From assembly GCA_017536475.1 (NCBI GenBank), contig JAFXHH010000011.1:1-56608 (forward strand): DNA of 56,608 nt, in the 5' to 3' direction. The first letter of the stretch is position 1, and every line of letters starts with the position of its first letter. The position numbers and the translations under genes were made by a program. Origin of the DNA: Clostridia bacterium (GTDB lineage: Bacteria; Bacillota; Clostridia; Oscillospirales; CAG-272). Below, in pieces: positions 43,241-51,043 of the stretch. The notes under the pieces were generated by a model. It saw only the letters and a list, made by a program, of their open reading frames with translations, was not told the origin of the DNA and did no database searches.

Positions 43241-44167
43241 ATGCAGATAATCGACATGAGGCGGCAGAGAAGCCTTAGTGACGAGCTGCCGAGCTTTTTA
43301 TTATCGGCATTACCGTACCGCCTTGTCGACGAGATAAGTGCGCGGTGGGGCGGCGAGAGGATAGAGGAGATAAGGCTACGGAGAGATAGACAAGCGTCCC
43401 TGACGCTACCGAAGGGAAACATGATACTTGACACGGTGCTTGACGGGAGTGCGATCGACGCGACCTTAACGGGCATGTGCTCGGGCTCGCTCTACGCGTA
43501 CAGCGACACGATCAACCAAGGGTATATATCGCTACCGAACGGGGTGCGAGTGGGAGTTTGCGGCAAGGCGACCTGCGAGGGCGAGCGACTGATCGGAGTG
43601 CGCGAGGTCACGTCGCTTGTGATCAGAATACCGCACAAGGCGAGGTCCGTTGGCGCGCCGATAAGACGACTATTGCACGAGTTCGATTATAGCCGAGGGG
43701 TGCTGATATACTCACCGCCCGGCGTGGGCAAGACCACGCTTTTGCGCGGTGTGATCGCGCTTCTCGCCTCGGGCGAGGGAGGATATGCGCCGATCCGAAC
43801 GGCAGTAGTCGACACACGCGGCGAGCTGACCTTTTCAAACGGCGGCAAGGGGCTCTGTATCGACGTGCTTTCGGGATATCCGCGCGCACTTGGAATAGAG
43901 ATCGCGACTCGCACACTGTCGGCGCAGGCCATCGTTTGTGACGAGATCGGCGACTATGCCGAGGCTATGGCACTGGTCAGTTCGCACAACTGCGGCGTTC
44001 CGCTGATCGCATCGACCCACGCAAGCTCGGTAGACGAGCTTTTGCGCCGCACGGGAATAATGCTGCTCCACGAGGCGCGTGTGTTCGGCGCGTACGTCGG
44101 GATAAAGCGGTCGGGCGGTATGGACTTTTGCTACGACGTGCATTTGCGCGACGAGATCGGAATATAG
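43241..44167 (+). CDS. spoIIIAA: Stage III sporulation protein AA
   Basis: 308 residues from the ATG at 43241, behind GGCGGTGA; a start at 43235 sits in that site and is less likely. ATPase of the GspE/VirB11-like secretion family with Walker A 'PPGVGKTTLL' (near 162-171), a Walker B-like 'AVVDTRGEL', and 'IASTHASSVDELLRR'. It is the cytoplasmic motor of the SpoIIIA-SpoIIQ complex in the mother cell. First gene of the spoIIIA operon. Confidence 0.95.
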   Translation: MQIIDMRRQRSLSDELPSFLLSALPYRLVDEISARWGGERIEEIRLRRDRQASLTLPKGNMILDTVLDGSAIDATLTGMCSGSLYAYSDTINQGYISLPNGVRVGVCGKATCEGERLIGVREVTSLVIRIPHKARSVGAPIRRLLHEFDYSRGVLIYSPPGVGKTTLLRGVIALLASGEGGYAPIRTAVVDTRGELTFSNGGKGLCIDVLSGYPRALGIEIATRTLSAQAIVCDEIGDYAEAMALVSSHNCGVPLIASTHASSVDELLRRTGIMLLHEARVFGAYVGIKRSGGMDFCYDVHLRDEIGI

Positions 44168-44176
44168 GAGGACGGT

Positions 44177-44650
44177 ATGCTTGTTAAAATAATCGGCAGT
44201 ATTTTGCTCGCGCTTTCGGGCGTTTGCACGTCGGTCTCGCTCTGCCGCTACTGTCGGCGCAGGCTTGACACGCTCGATGGCTTTATTGCCCTCATTTTTT
44301 ATATAAAGGGTCAGGTCGAATGTTATGCGAGACCGATCAGCGAGATACTTGCGACTCTCTCGCCCGAAATTTTGCGCGACTGTAACTGCCCGACGGGTGT
44401 GAGCTCGATCGAGGAGCTGATCGCGGAGAGCAGGATCTATCTCGACCGCGAGAGCTTACGGCTCGTGACTGCTTTTTCGCAGGAATTCGGCTCGGTCTTT
44501 CGCGAGGAGCAGTCGAAACGGTGCGAGTATTATATCGCGCTGCTGAACGAGCGCCGAGCTCTGATCTCAAATCGGCTTTTGCCCGAAATGCGCGCAGGAA
44601 GTGCCGTTTGCATCTGCTCGTCGCTTTGCTTGCTTATTTTGCTTTGGTAA
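44177..44650 (+). CDS. spoIIIAB: Stage III sporulation protein AB
   Basis: 157 residues. N-terminal membrane segment (about 5-22) and a C-terminal one (near 140-156), with a helical middle containing 'FIYFKGQVECYARPISEILA'-like GspF motifs ('LIFYIKGQVECYARPISEIL'). Member of the AB family, homologous to a GspF-like inner-membrane protein. Start ATG 9 bases after spoIIIAA's stop with AGGAGG. Confidence 0.92.
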   Translation: MLVKIIGSILLALSGVCTSVSLCRYCRRRLDTLDGFIALIFYIKGQVECYARPISEILATLSPEILRDCNCPTGVSSIEELIAESRIYLDRESLRLVTAFSQEFGSVFREEQSKRCEYYIALLNERRALISNRLLPEMRAGSAVCICSSLCLLILLW

Positions 44651-44667
44651 CTAAAAAAGGAGAAGAA

Positions 44668-44862
44668 ATGGACATAGGATTGATCTTAAAGGTAGCGGGA
44701 GTGGGAATTTTGGTGTCTGCGGCGGCGCAGATACTTCAGAAATCAGGACGGGACGAGCAATCTACGCTTGTGGTCATCGCGGGTATTATTGTGGTGTTGA
44801 TAATGCTTGTGGGCGAGATCGAAAAGCTCTTTGAGCTTGTGATCTCGGTGTTCGGATTTTAA
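44668..44862 (+). CDS. spoIIIAC: Stage III sporulation protein AC
   Basis: 64 residues, two membrane helices ('LILKVAGVGILVSAAAQIL' and 'LVVIAGIIVVLIMLVGEI'), the exact AC family length and pattern. AAGGAGAAG is the ribosome site. The stop codon overlaps the start of spoIIIAD (TAATG). Confidence 0.95.
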   Translation: MDIGLILKVAGVGILVSAAAQILQKSGRDEQSTLVVIAGIIVVLIMLVGEIEKLFELVISVFGF

Positions 44863-45248
44863 TGAGCGAATATCTTTTCAAGGTCTTTGGTGTTGCCGTG
44901 ATCGCGGCGATGCTGATCACTGTGCTTCGCAAGTGGGGAAGTGACTTTTCCACTCTGCTAAAGGTGGCGGCGGGTGCTATCGTTGCCGCGGCTTGCGTCG
45001 GTGGGATAGCGCCGATCGTCGAATACGTGCGCGAGCTTGGCGAAACTGCCTTGCCGTGGGAAACTGTGGAGGGAATGTTGCGTGTCCTGGCGGTCGCTAT
45101 GGTGACGCATATCTGCGCCACGATCTGCCGGGATTGTGGGGAAGCGACACTCGGGGGGTATCTTGAACTCGGGGGCAAGGTGGAGATAATTGTCTTAACT
45201 TTGCCGATGATAAAGGATATAGTGGAGACAATGGTGGGGATATTGTGA
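44862..45248 (+). CDS. spoIIIAD: Stage III sporulation protein AD
   Basis: 128 residues with three to four membrane helices, including 'FGVAVIAAMLITVLRKW' and 'AGAIVAAACVGGIAPIVEYV'. Starts at the shared TAATG. Standard position between AC and AE. Confidence 0.93.
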   Translation: MSEYLFKVFGVAVIAAMLITVLRKWGSDFSTLLKVAAGAIVAAACVGGIAPIVEYVRELGETALPWETVEGMLRVLAVAMVTHICATICRDCGEATLGGYLELGGKVEIIVLTLPMIKDIVETMVGIL

Positions 45249-45275
45249 CAAAAAACGACAAAAAGGGTGATGAAA

Positions 45276-46592
45276 ATGACAAGAAGAATAAAAATTGCCG
45301 TAATATGCCTGTTTTTTGCGTTTTTTGTGTGGATAATTCCATTAAAAGTGCAAGCGTCCACCACTCTTGACGGAAAACAAACATATAATTGTGAACAAAT
45401 CACCACTTGCACATCGCAATTCGGTAAAAAACTGCATCATTTCACCACTTATTCGCTAAAAATGCACATTTTTTCAAAATCATTCACCACTTTGGATCAA
45501 AAAAGCAGCTCTGACGGTGAGATATCACCCGAAGAAACTCTCCCCGACGAATACGGCGAGTTTATCGACTCTCTGCCGAACGGCGTGACCGATTCGCTGC
45601 CCGACTCGGCTTTTTCATCCGATTCCGCCGAAATACTCGGTGCGGCAGGAGAGCTTGGCAGCGTGAGCTATCTTTTGGAAACGCTTTTAGACTCCTTCGG
45701 AGGCGCGATCGGTGAGCTTTTACCCACGCTCGCGCTCCTTTGCGGAATCGTGATCTTGTCGGCGGTCTGCCACCTTTTTGCCTCGAATCTCGGTGGCGGG
45801 GTGTCGGCGGCAGTCTCTTTTTCCGCAAGACTTGCCGCGTTTTGCTCCATAGCCGCCTCGGCGGTCTCCTCGCTCTCGAGACTGCGCGACTATTTTGATT
45901 CGCTTTTCTCGGCGGTCGCGTCCTTTCTGCCGCTGACAAGCGTGCTATACGCCTCAGGCGGTAATCTGACCGCCGCGGCGTCGGGCACGCTGACGCTGAA
46001 CGCTATTCTTTCGGTCTGTCAGCTTGTTTTCACCAAGACCGTCATTCCCGTGTTTTCGGTCTGCCTTTCTATGTCGCTGCTCTCGGTTTTTGACGGTGTC
46101 GGCGGTTTTGCCGCACAGTCGATCTCGTCGTCGGTCAAAAAATGGTACACCACCGCGCTCGCCTTCGTAATGATGATCCTCACCACCGCGCTCGCCGCCC
46201 AGACGATTCTGTCCGTTAAAGCCGATAACGCTGCTATGAAGGGAATGAAATTCGCCGCAAGCAGCTTTATTCCTGTCTCGGGCGGCGCTGTGTCTTCGAC
46301 ACTTGGTACGCTCGCCGCTTCGGTCGAGCTTATGCGCGGTGCCGTCGGGGTCATCGGGGTCGCCGTCGTTCTCCTTTTGCTGATACCCATCATCGTTGAG
46401 CTCGCGCTCCTGCGCGCCGTCTTTGCCCTCGCCGCCTTTCTCGCAGGTATGCTCGGCTGCTCCTCCGAGCACAAGCTCCTAAATGAGATCGGCAGTCTCT
46501 ACGGCTACCTCGAGGGCGTTGCCGTCCTTTCGTCAGTCGTCTTTATTATCGCTTTCGCAATCTTCGCCGCGACTTGCTCTGCTGTTGGGTAG
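45276..46592 (+). CDS. spoIIIAE: Stage III sporulation protein AE, with unusual N-terminal insert
   Basis: 438 residues from the ATG at 45276 (GGGTGA upstream). Signal peptide-like helix (5-24), then an odd Thr/His-rich stretch at about residues 25-75, then the AE domain with at least five membrane helices ('PTLALLCGIVILSAVCHLFA', 'FLPLTSVLYASGGNLT'). The insert is AT-rich and contains four CACCACT-type repeats, unlike the GC-rich codons either side. The family is otherwise complete. Followed directly by a 410-bp repeat inside the operon. Confidence 0.9.
   Translation: MTRRIKIAVICLFFAFFVWIIPLKVQASTTLDGKQTYNCEQITTCTSQFGKKLHHFTTYSLKMHIFSKSFTTLDQKSSSDGEISPEETLPDEYGEFIDSLPNGVTDSLPDSAFSSDSAEILGAAGELGSVSYLLETLLDSFGGAIGELLPTLALLCGIVILSAVCHLFASNLGGGVSAAVSFSARLAAFCSIAASAVSSLSRLRDYFDSLFSAVASFLPLTSVLYASGGNLTAAASGTLTLNAILSVCQLVFTKTVIPVFSVCLSMSLLSVFDGVGGFAAQSISSSVKKWYTTALAFVMMILTTALAAQTILSVKADNAAMKGMKFAASSFIPVSGGAVSSTLGTLAASVELMRGAVGVIGVAVVLLLLIPIIVELALLRAVFALAAFLAGMLGCSSEHKLLNEIGSLYGYLEGVAVLSSVVFIIAFAIFAATCSAVG
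45340..45505. repeat. CACCACT tetrad inside spoIIIAE
   Basis: CCACCACTCTTGA, ATCACCACTTGCA, TTCACCACTTATT and TTCACCACTTTGG lie 35-60 bases apart in an AT-rich block of about 160 bases that is in frame and encodes the unusual N-terminal stretch. Confidence 0.6.
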
Positions 46593-46593
46593 G

Positions 46594-47003
46594 GGAAGTT
46601 AGCGAGTGCAAAGGAGTTTTTGGGGTGCCTTTTGAAAAAGGCGCCCCAAACCCCGCGAAAACTTCCGGTATTTTGGGTTCTAACTAAGGTGTTTGTTTTC
46701 AGCAAGCTGAAAACTCTAATTTTTCGGCAAGCCGAAAAAGTCAGCCTACTGAGATGACATACGCCCTACCGTATTGAACCCAAGACATCTCATCTAACTT
46801 TAACTTAAAGAATCTTTGAAATAAGTTGCATAACATCGGCTGGGTTCTAAACCCTTGCAATATAAAAACGATAGACAGGGATTTTTTCAAGGCTTGCCGA
46901 AGAAAAAATCCTCCGTCACCCTAAAAGGACCTAAAATATCGGGGAAGTTCTTTGCCAAGCTTTCTTTCAAGAAAGCGACCTATCCTCGCACTCGCTAACT
47001 TCC
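46594..47003. repeat. Interspersed repeat, copy 2, with perfect 16-bp inverted ends
   Basis: 410 bp. Ends GGAAGTTAGCGAGTGC (46594-46609) and GCACTCGCTAACTTCC (46988-47003) are exact complements. Contains TTTTTCGGCAAGCCGAAAAA and AGTCAGCCTACTGAGAT. It is in the spoIIIA operon, between the spoIIIAE stop and the spoIIIAF ribosome site; no gene is inside. Confidence 0.9.
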
Positions 47004-47022
47004 TACCAAAGAGGAGCAAAAA

Positions 47023-47517
47023 ATGAAATCATACATCATTTCAATAATATGTGTCGGAGTTATCGGGTCGATAATATCGCTGATCGCGCCCGATGGGGAG
47101 GGAGGAGGACTTGGCAAGCACGTGAGACTTGCGGTCGGCTGCGTGCTTGTTTTGACGTGCGTGTCGCCGCTTGGCGAACTGATCGAGGGGATAAGGGGGC
47201 TTGATTTAAGCGGACTTGTGCCCGATGTAAATGAGGGCGCGATAGAGGAATACGAGAGCATATTCGGGAACAGCTACGAGGCGGCGGAGCTGTCGAGTTT
47301 GAAGGAGGGCATTGCTGCGATGCTGGGTGAGCGATACGGGATAGCGCGCGAGGATTGCGAGATCAGGGTGGTTGCCGATAGGGGTGCGTCGGGAATCCTT
47401 GAACTCAAAAGGATATTTATAACGCTTTACGGCTCGGCGATATGGAAGGACACGGGCGAGATAGAGCGATATTTCGGAGGACTTTTCGACTGCGAGATAG
47501 TCACGGCGATTGGCTGA
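47023..47517 (+). CDS. spoIIIAF: Stage III sporulation protein AF
   Basis: 164 residues. Two N-terminal membrane helices ('IISIICVGVIGSIISLIAP' and 'VRLAVGCVLVLTCVSPLG'), then a ring-building-motif-like C-terminal domain ending near 'RYFGGLFDC'. Intact despite the repeat immediately upstream; AGAGGAG is its ribosome site. Confidence 0.93.
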   Translation: MKSYIISIICVGVIGSIISLIAPDGEGGGLGKHVRLAVGCVLVLTCVSPLGELIEGIRGLDLSGLVPDVNEGAIEEYESIFGNSYEAAELSSLKEGIAAMLGERYGIAREDCEIRVVADRGASGILELKRIFITLYGSAIWKDTGEIERYFGGLFDCEIVTAIG

Positions 47518-47529
47518 TGGAGGTAAATT

Positions 47530-48057
47530 ATGGCAGATAATACGGGGATAGAGGCGGTTCAAGTGGTCAACCACATGAAGAAAAAGGGAAGCTTCAAGAT
47601 AATCATTTTCGGGTTCATTATAGGGGTAGCTCTACTTTTGATCGGAAGCTTTGCCTTGCCGAGCGAGAAGAAAAGCACTGAGAAGACCGACGACGCGAAA
47701 AACACGTACGAAGATTTTCTTGCATATAAGGAAACGTTGCGCCGCGAGATTGAAGAGATCTGCCTGAGCGTAAACGGAGTCAAAAGCGCGGAGGCGGTGG
47801 TCTTTTTCGACGGACTCGGCGAGAGCATATACGCTACGAATACGCAGTCGGGCAACAGTGATAAAATCGAATACGTGATAATCGGAAGCGGCTCGAACGC
47901 GCACGCGCTCTATCTTGGCGAGAGTCTGCCAAAGCTCGTCGGAATTGGAGTGGTCTGCGACACGGGCGGCAACTTGGGAGTCAAAAACGAGCTTGCGGCA
48001 CTGCTTGCCGCGGCTTACGGGCTGCCATTGACGAGAGTTCGCGTCGTTGAGTATTAG
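47530..48057 (+). CDS. spoIIIAG: Stage III sporulation protein AG
   Basis: 175 residues. One membrane helix (about 22-40), a Lys/Glu-rich spacer, then the ring-building domain with 'VNGVKSAEAVVFFDGLGE' and 'LGESLPKLVGIGVVCDTGGNLGVKNELAALLAAAYGLPLTRVRV' (the ring strand and helix). In the known systems AG forms a large ring in the forespore intermembrane space. GGAGGT 8 bases before the ATG. Confidence 0.94.
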   Translation: MADNTGIEAVQVVNHMKKKGSFKIIIFGFIIGVALLLIGSFALPSEKKSTEKTDDAKNTYEDFLAYKETLRREIEEICLSVNGVKSAEAVVFFDGLGESIYATNTQSGNSDKIEYVIIGSGSNAHALYLGESLPKLVGIGVVCDTGGNLGVKNELAALLAAAYGLPLTRVRVVEY

Positions 48058-48149
48058 AAAAAGTTTTCACCAATCGGTCAAAGTAAGCATATAGAGGACG
48101 GTTTGAAAATATAATGTAGCGTAACAAATTTTTCGGGAGGACTGAAATA

Positions 48150-48743
48150 ATGGCAATCAATGACAAAATCAAAGCGGTAAAGAACTTCTTTATGAAGTCA
48201 GGCAAAAGAAATCTTATCATCGCGTGCGCGGTGGTGCTGATCGGTGTGGCGGTCTGGGCGAATTGGCTCTTTTTCTCAAACAACGACGACGGATTTGACT
48301 ACAGCGGCAGCACGGGAATGTCGGGCGAGCTTGACAACAGCAAAAATCCCACGTCAGGCGAAGACGAAACGGGCTCGGGAAACGTGTCTGCGGACAGTTA
48401 CTTCTCCACGATGCAGGTGAGCCGTCAAAGATCTCGTGACGAGGCGCTCGAGGTGCTTTACGCTATCATCGACAACGCAAATGCAACCGAGGAGGTAAAG
48501 GCAGAGGCGGCGGCAGAGGTCGCACTGATCGCTGAGTCGATCCAGCAGGAAGCTTACATAGAGGCGGCAGTTGGCTCGCAGGGCTACGAGAATTGCGTTG
48601 CTGTGGTCAGCAACAATACGGTCAGCGTGGTCGTTCAGTACGACGGCAAGCTTTCCTCAACCCAGCTCGCGCAGATCAACAGCGTGGTCTACGAGTACAC
48701 GGGAATCGAGCCTGTGAATATCACTATCATCACTAAAGCGTGA
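48150..48743 (+). CDS. spoIIIAH: Stage III sporulation protein AH
   Basis: 197 residues. N-terminal basic stretch, one membrane helix (near 21-41), Ser/Gly/Asp-rich linker, then the YscJ/FliF-like domain with 'YFSTMQVSRQRSRDEALEVL' and 'ALIAESIQQEAYIEAAV'. In the family this domain binds SpoIIQ from the forespore. GGGAGG upstream. Last gene of the operon, closed by a terminator. Confidence 0.95.
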   Translation: MAINDKIKAVKNFFMKSGKRNLIIACAVVLIGVAVWANWLFFSNNDDGFDYSGSTGMSGELDNSKNPTSGEDETGSGNVSADSYFSTMQVSRQRSRDEALEVLYAIIDNANATEEVKAEAAAEVALIAESIQQEAYIEAAVGSQGYENCVAVVSNNTVSVVVQYDGKLSSTQLAQINSVVYEYTGIEPVNITIITKA

Positions 48744-48746
48744 ATT

Positions 48747-48785
48747 AAATCAGGGACTTCTCGGAGAAGTCCCTGATTTTTATTT
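48747..48785 (+). terminator. Terminator of the spoIIIA operon
   Basis: CAGGGACTTC and GAAGTCCCTG around TCGGA, followed by a T-rich run. Confidence 0.9.
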
Positions 48786-48882
48786 TTTACATGCGTTTTG
48801 GCAAAAAATCGAGGAAAACTGCAAACGAACAAGCCGTGCTTTGCATAGAATGTATCGAGAATTAAGTAAAAGGAGAAATTTT

Positions 48883-49932
48883 ATGCAACACGAATATTTT
48901 GCCGCTTCAAACTCGTCGGAGGGCTTTAAAAGCTACTATCCCGAGGTCTTCGGGCGCGCCGATCGGCTCTACGTGATCAAGGGCGGACCCGGCACGGGTA
49001 AATCGAGCTTTATGAAAAAATGTGCCGAGACTGCGAAGAAAAACTCTCTTGAGGTCGAGTATTATTATTGCTCGTCCGATCCGCGCTCGCTCGACGGTGT
49101 CTTGATGCTCGGGAGCGAGAATATCGGAATAATTGACGGCACGTCGCCGCACGTCTGGGAGCCCGTCAACCCGGGTGCGCGCGAGGAAATAGTCAATCTT
49201 GGGCAGTTTTGGGATCCAAGACTGCTACGGCTTCAAAAAAACGAGATCTTTTCGCTCTCAAATAAAAAAAGCGCCGCTTATAAGCGGGCTTACGATTATT
49301 TGCGGTCGTGCGGAAATTTACGGGCGGTGAGCGACTCACTTCTTCGCAAGTTCGTCGATTGTGAGAAGTTGCAGGCGGCGGCTTATCGGCTTGTGCGCTC
49401 GCTCGATCTGCCTCGGGGGACTGCAACCGTCCTTCCGTCACTGCTTGACGCAGTCGCGATGACGGGAAGATCGAGCTTTGACAGCTTCCGTGTGAGTGCC
49501 GACAGAGTGATCTTGGTCGACGACTTTTACGGTGTTGGGAAGCTCTTTCTCGGCGCGCTTTTGCGATCGCTGTCGTCGGTCGGCGAGACTGTGCGCGTAG
49601 CGTACGATCCCGTCGACTCCCGACTTGTAAACGGACTTTTCCTTGAGGACAGCAGGATCGCGTTCATTCTCTCGAACAAGGACAGAGCAGAGTGCGACGA
49701 AGGCAAGATTGTCAACGCAAAGCGCTTCGTCGATATCGAAAGGCTGCGCGAGATAAGGGGCGAATTGCGTTATGCCACAAGGCTTTACGGCGACTGCCTT
49801 GACGGTGCTCTGCACGCTCTATCCGAGGCGAAGGTCTACCACTTTTTGCTCGAGGACATATACAAAAACGCGATGAATTTCAAGGCGCTGAACGAGTTTA
49901 CATACGATTTTATCGCAAAGCTGTCGCGTTGA
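48883..49932 (+). CDS. PRK06851-like ATPase
   Basis: 349 residues from the ATG at 48883 (AGGAGA upstream). The first P-loop is intact: GGPGTGKS (35-42), followed by 'CSSDPRSLDGVLMLG' and 'IIDGTSPHVWEPVNPGAREEIVNLGQFWD', the strongest family blocks. A second, degenerate P-loop-like segment is 'DDFYGVGKLFLGALL' (near 208-222). Family members are clostridial and bacilli proteins of unknown function that often lie near sporulation genes; here directly after the spoIIIA terminator. Enzyme activity is unknown. Confidence 0.8.
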   Translation: MQHEYFAASNSSEGFKSYYPEVFGRADRLYVIKGGPGTGKSSFMKKCAETAKKNSLEVEYYYCSSDPRSLDGVLMLGSENIGIIDGTSPHVWEPVNPGAREEIVNLGQFWDPRLLRLQKNEIFSLSNKKSAAYKRAYDYLRSCGNLRAVSDSLLRKFVDCEKLQAAAYRLVRSLDLPRGTATVLPSLLDAVAMTGRSSFDSFRVSADRVILVDDFYGVGKLFLGALLRSLSSVGETVRVAYDPVDSRLVNGLFLEDSRIAFILSNKDRAECDEGKIVNAKRFVDIERLREIRGELRYATRLYGDCLDGALHALSEAKVYHFLLEDIYKNAMNFKALNEFTYDFIAKLSR

Positions 49933-49934
49933 AT

Positions 49935-49970
49935 AAAAAAATCGCTTATGGTTCTCATAAGCGATTTTTT
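49935..49970. terminator. Bidirectional terminator
   Basis: AAAAAATCGCTTATG and its perfect complement around GTTCT, between the ATPase and pgsA genes, which converge here. Confidence 0.92.
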
Positions 49971-49983
49971 TGTTTAAGATCAA

Positions 49984-50610
49984 TTATTTCTGCGGATCGA
50001 GGTATTTCCACGCACCGACGATGTAGTTGATTCCCGAATGGATCGTGAGATAGATCATCAGAACCGTCGTAACAAGCGTGATCGGTGCAAAGCCGAGAAG
50101 CTGAATATTTGCGCCAAGCGCCGAGTAAAGCACGGGCTCGATGATCGCCGCACAGATCGCTACGATCTGCGTGACCGTCTTGAGCTTGCCGAGCATATTC
50201 GCCGCGATAACCACCTTTTCCTTGCTTGAAGCTGCGATAAGACGGATCGCGGTAACCGCCAACTCACGAAATACTACTACTACGAGAGCCACGAAATAGA
50301 GGGTAAACATACGGATATTGCCTGCATTGGTGAAGAAAATGCACATCAATGCGCCGATGACCATAAATTTGTCAGCAAGGGGATCGATAAACTTGCCGAA
50401 ATCGGTGATGAGGTTGTATTTTCTCGCGATCTTGCCGTCAAGCATATCGGTCAGAGATGCCGCGATGAACAAAAACGCACCCACGAGCGTCAAAATCGTG
50501 TCTACAAGCGGCTCAAATTCGGTAAATACGGGCAGTAGCATCACTACCATAAATATCGGTACCATTATCAGTCGAAGTACCGACAACTTGTTCGGAAGAT
50601 TCATTTTCAT
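49984..50610 (-). CDS. pgsA: CDP-diacylglycerol-glycerol-3-phosphate 3-phosphatidyltransferase
   Basis: 208 residues with several membrane helices. CDP-alcohol phosphotransferase signature D-x2-D-G-x2-A-R-x8-G-x3-D-x3-D is complete ('DMLDGKIARKYNLITDFGKF' followed by 'IDPLADK'). It makes phosphatidylglycerophosphate. ATG 11 bases after AAAGGC, weak; a second in-frame ATG is 6 bases later. Downstream neighbour rimO is on the same strand but separated by a repeat. Confidence 0.93.
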   Translation of the reverse strand: MKMNLPNKLSVLRLIMVPIFMVVMLLPVFTEFEPLVDTILTLVGAFLFIAASLTDMLDGKIARKYNLITDFGKFIDPLADKFMVIGALMCIFFTNAGNIRMFTLYFVALVVVVFRELAVTAIRLIAASSKEKVVIAANMLGKLKTVTQIVAICAAIIEPVLYSALGANIQLLGFAPITLVTTVLMIYLTIHSGINYIVGAWKYLDPQK

Positions 50611-50638
50611 TTTCTTGGTTGCCTTTCTTTTATTGTTG

Positions 50639-51039
50639 GGAAGTTAGTTAGATTGTGCTACGAGTTCTTAGGGAACTTTTTGGGAAAAAGTTCCCTAAAA
50701 CCCTCAAAAACTTCCATTATTTTGGGTTCTAATTAAGGTGAGATGACGCTGATTTTTCGGCAAGCCGAAAAAGTCAGCCTACTGAGATAATAAACGTCCT
50801 ACCGTGTTGAACCCAAGATATATTATCTTACTTTAACTTGGAGAAACTTTGATTAAGTCATACTGTATCGGCTGGGTTCTAAACCCTTGCGATACAATAG
50901 CGTCAGTGAGGGATTTTTTCAAGGCTTGCCGAAGAAAAAATCCTACGACACCTTAAAAGGACCCAAAATATCGGGGAAGTTTTTTGGCTCCACCTTTTTT
51001 TCAAAAAAGGTGGAAAAACCATAGCATTTGCTAACTTCC
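50639..51039. repeat. Interspersed repeat, copy 3
   Basis: 401 bp between pgsA and rimO. Ends GGAAGTTAG and CTAACTTCC. Shares with copy 2 the blocks TTTTTCGGCAAGCCGAAAAA, AGTCAGCCTACTGAGAT, GGCTGGGTTCTAAACCCTTG and AAGGCTTGCCGAAGAAAAA. No gene is inside. Confidence 0.9.
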
Positions 51040-51043
51040 TGTC

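Noticed and set aside
44786..45412. A minus-strand frame of 208 residues opposite spoIIIAC-AE
   Set aside because: It is antisense to three recognised spoIIIA genes and has no coding signature.
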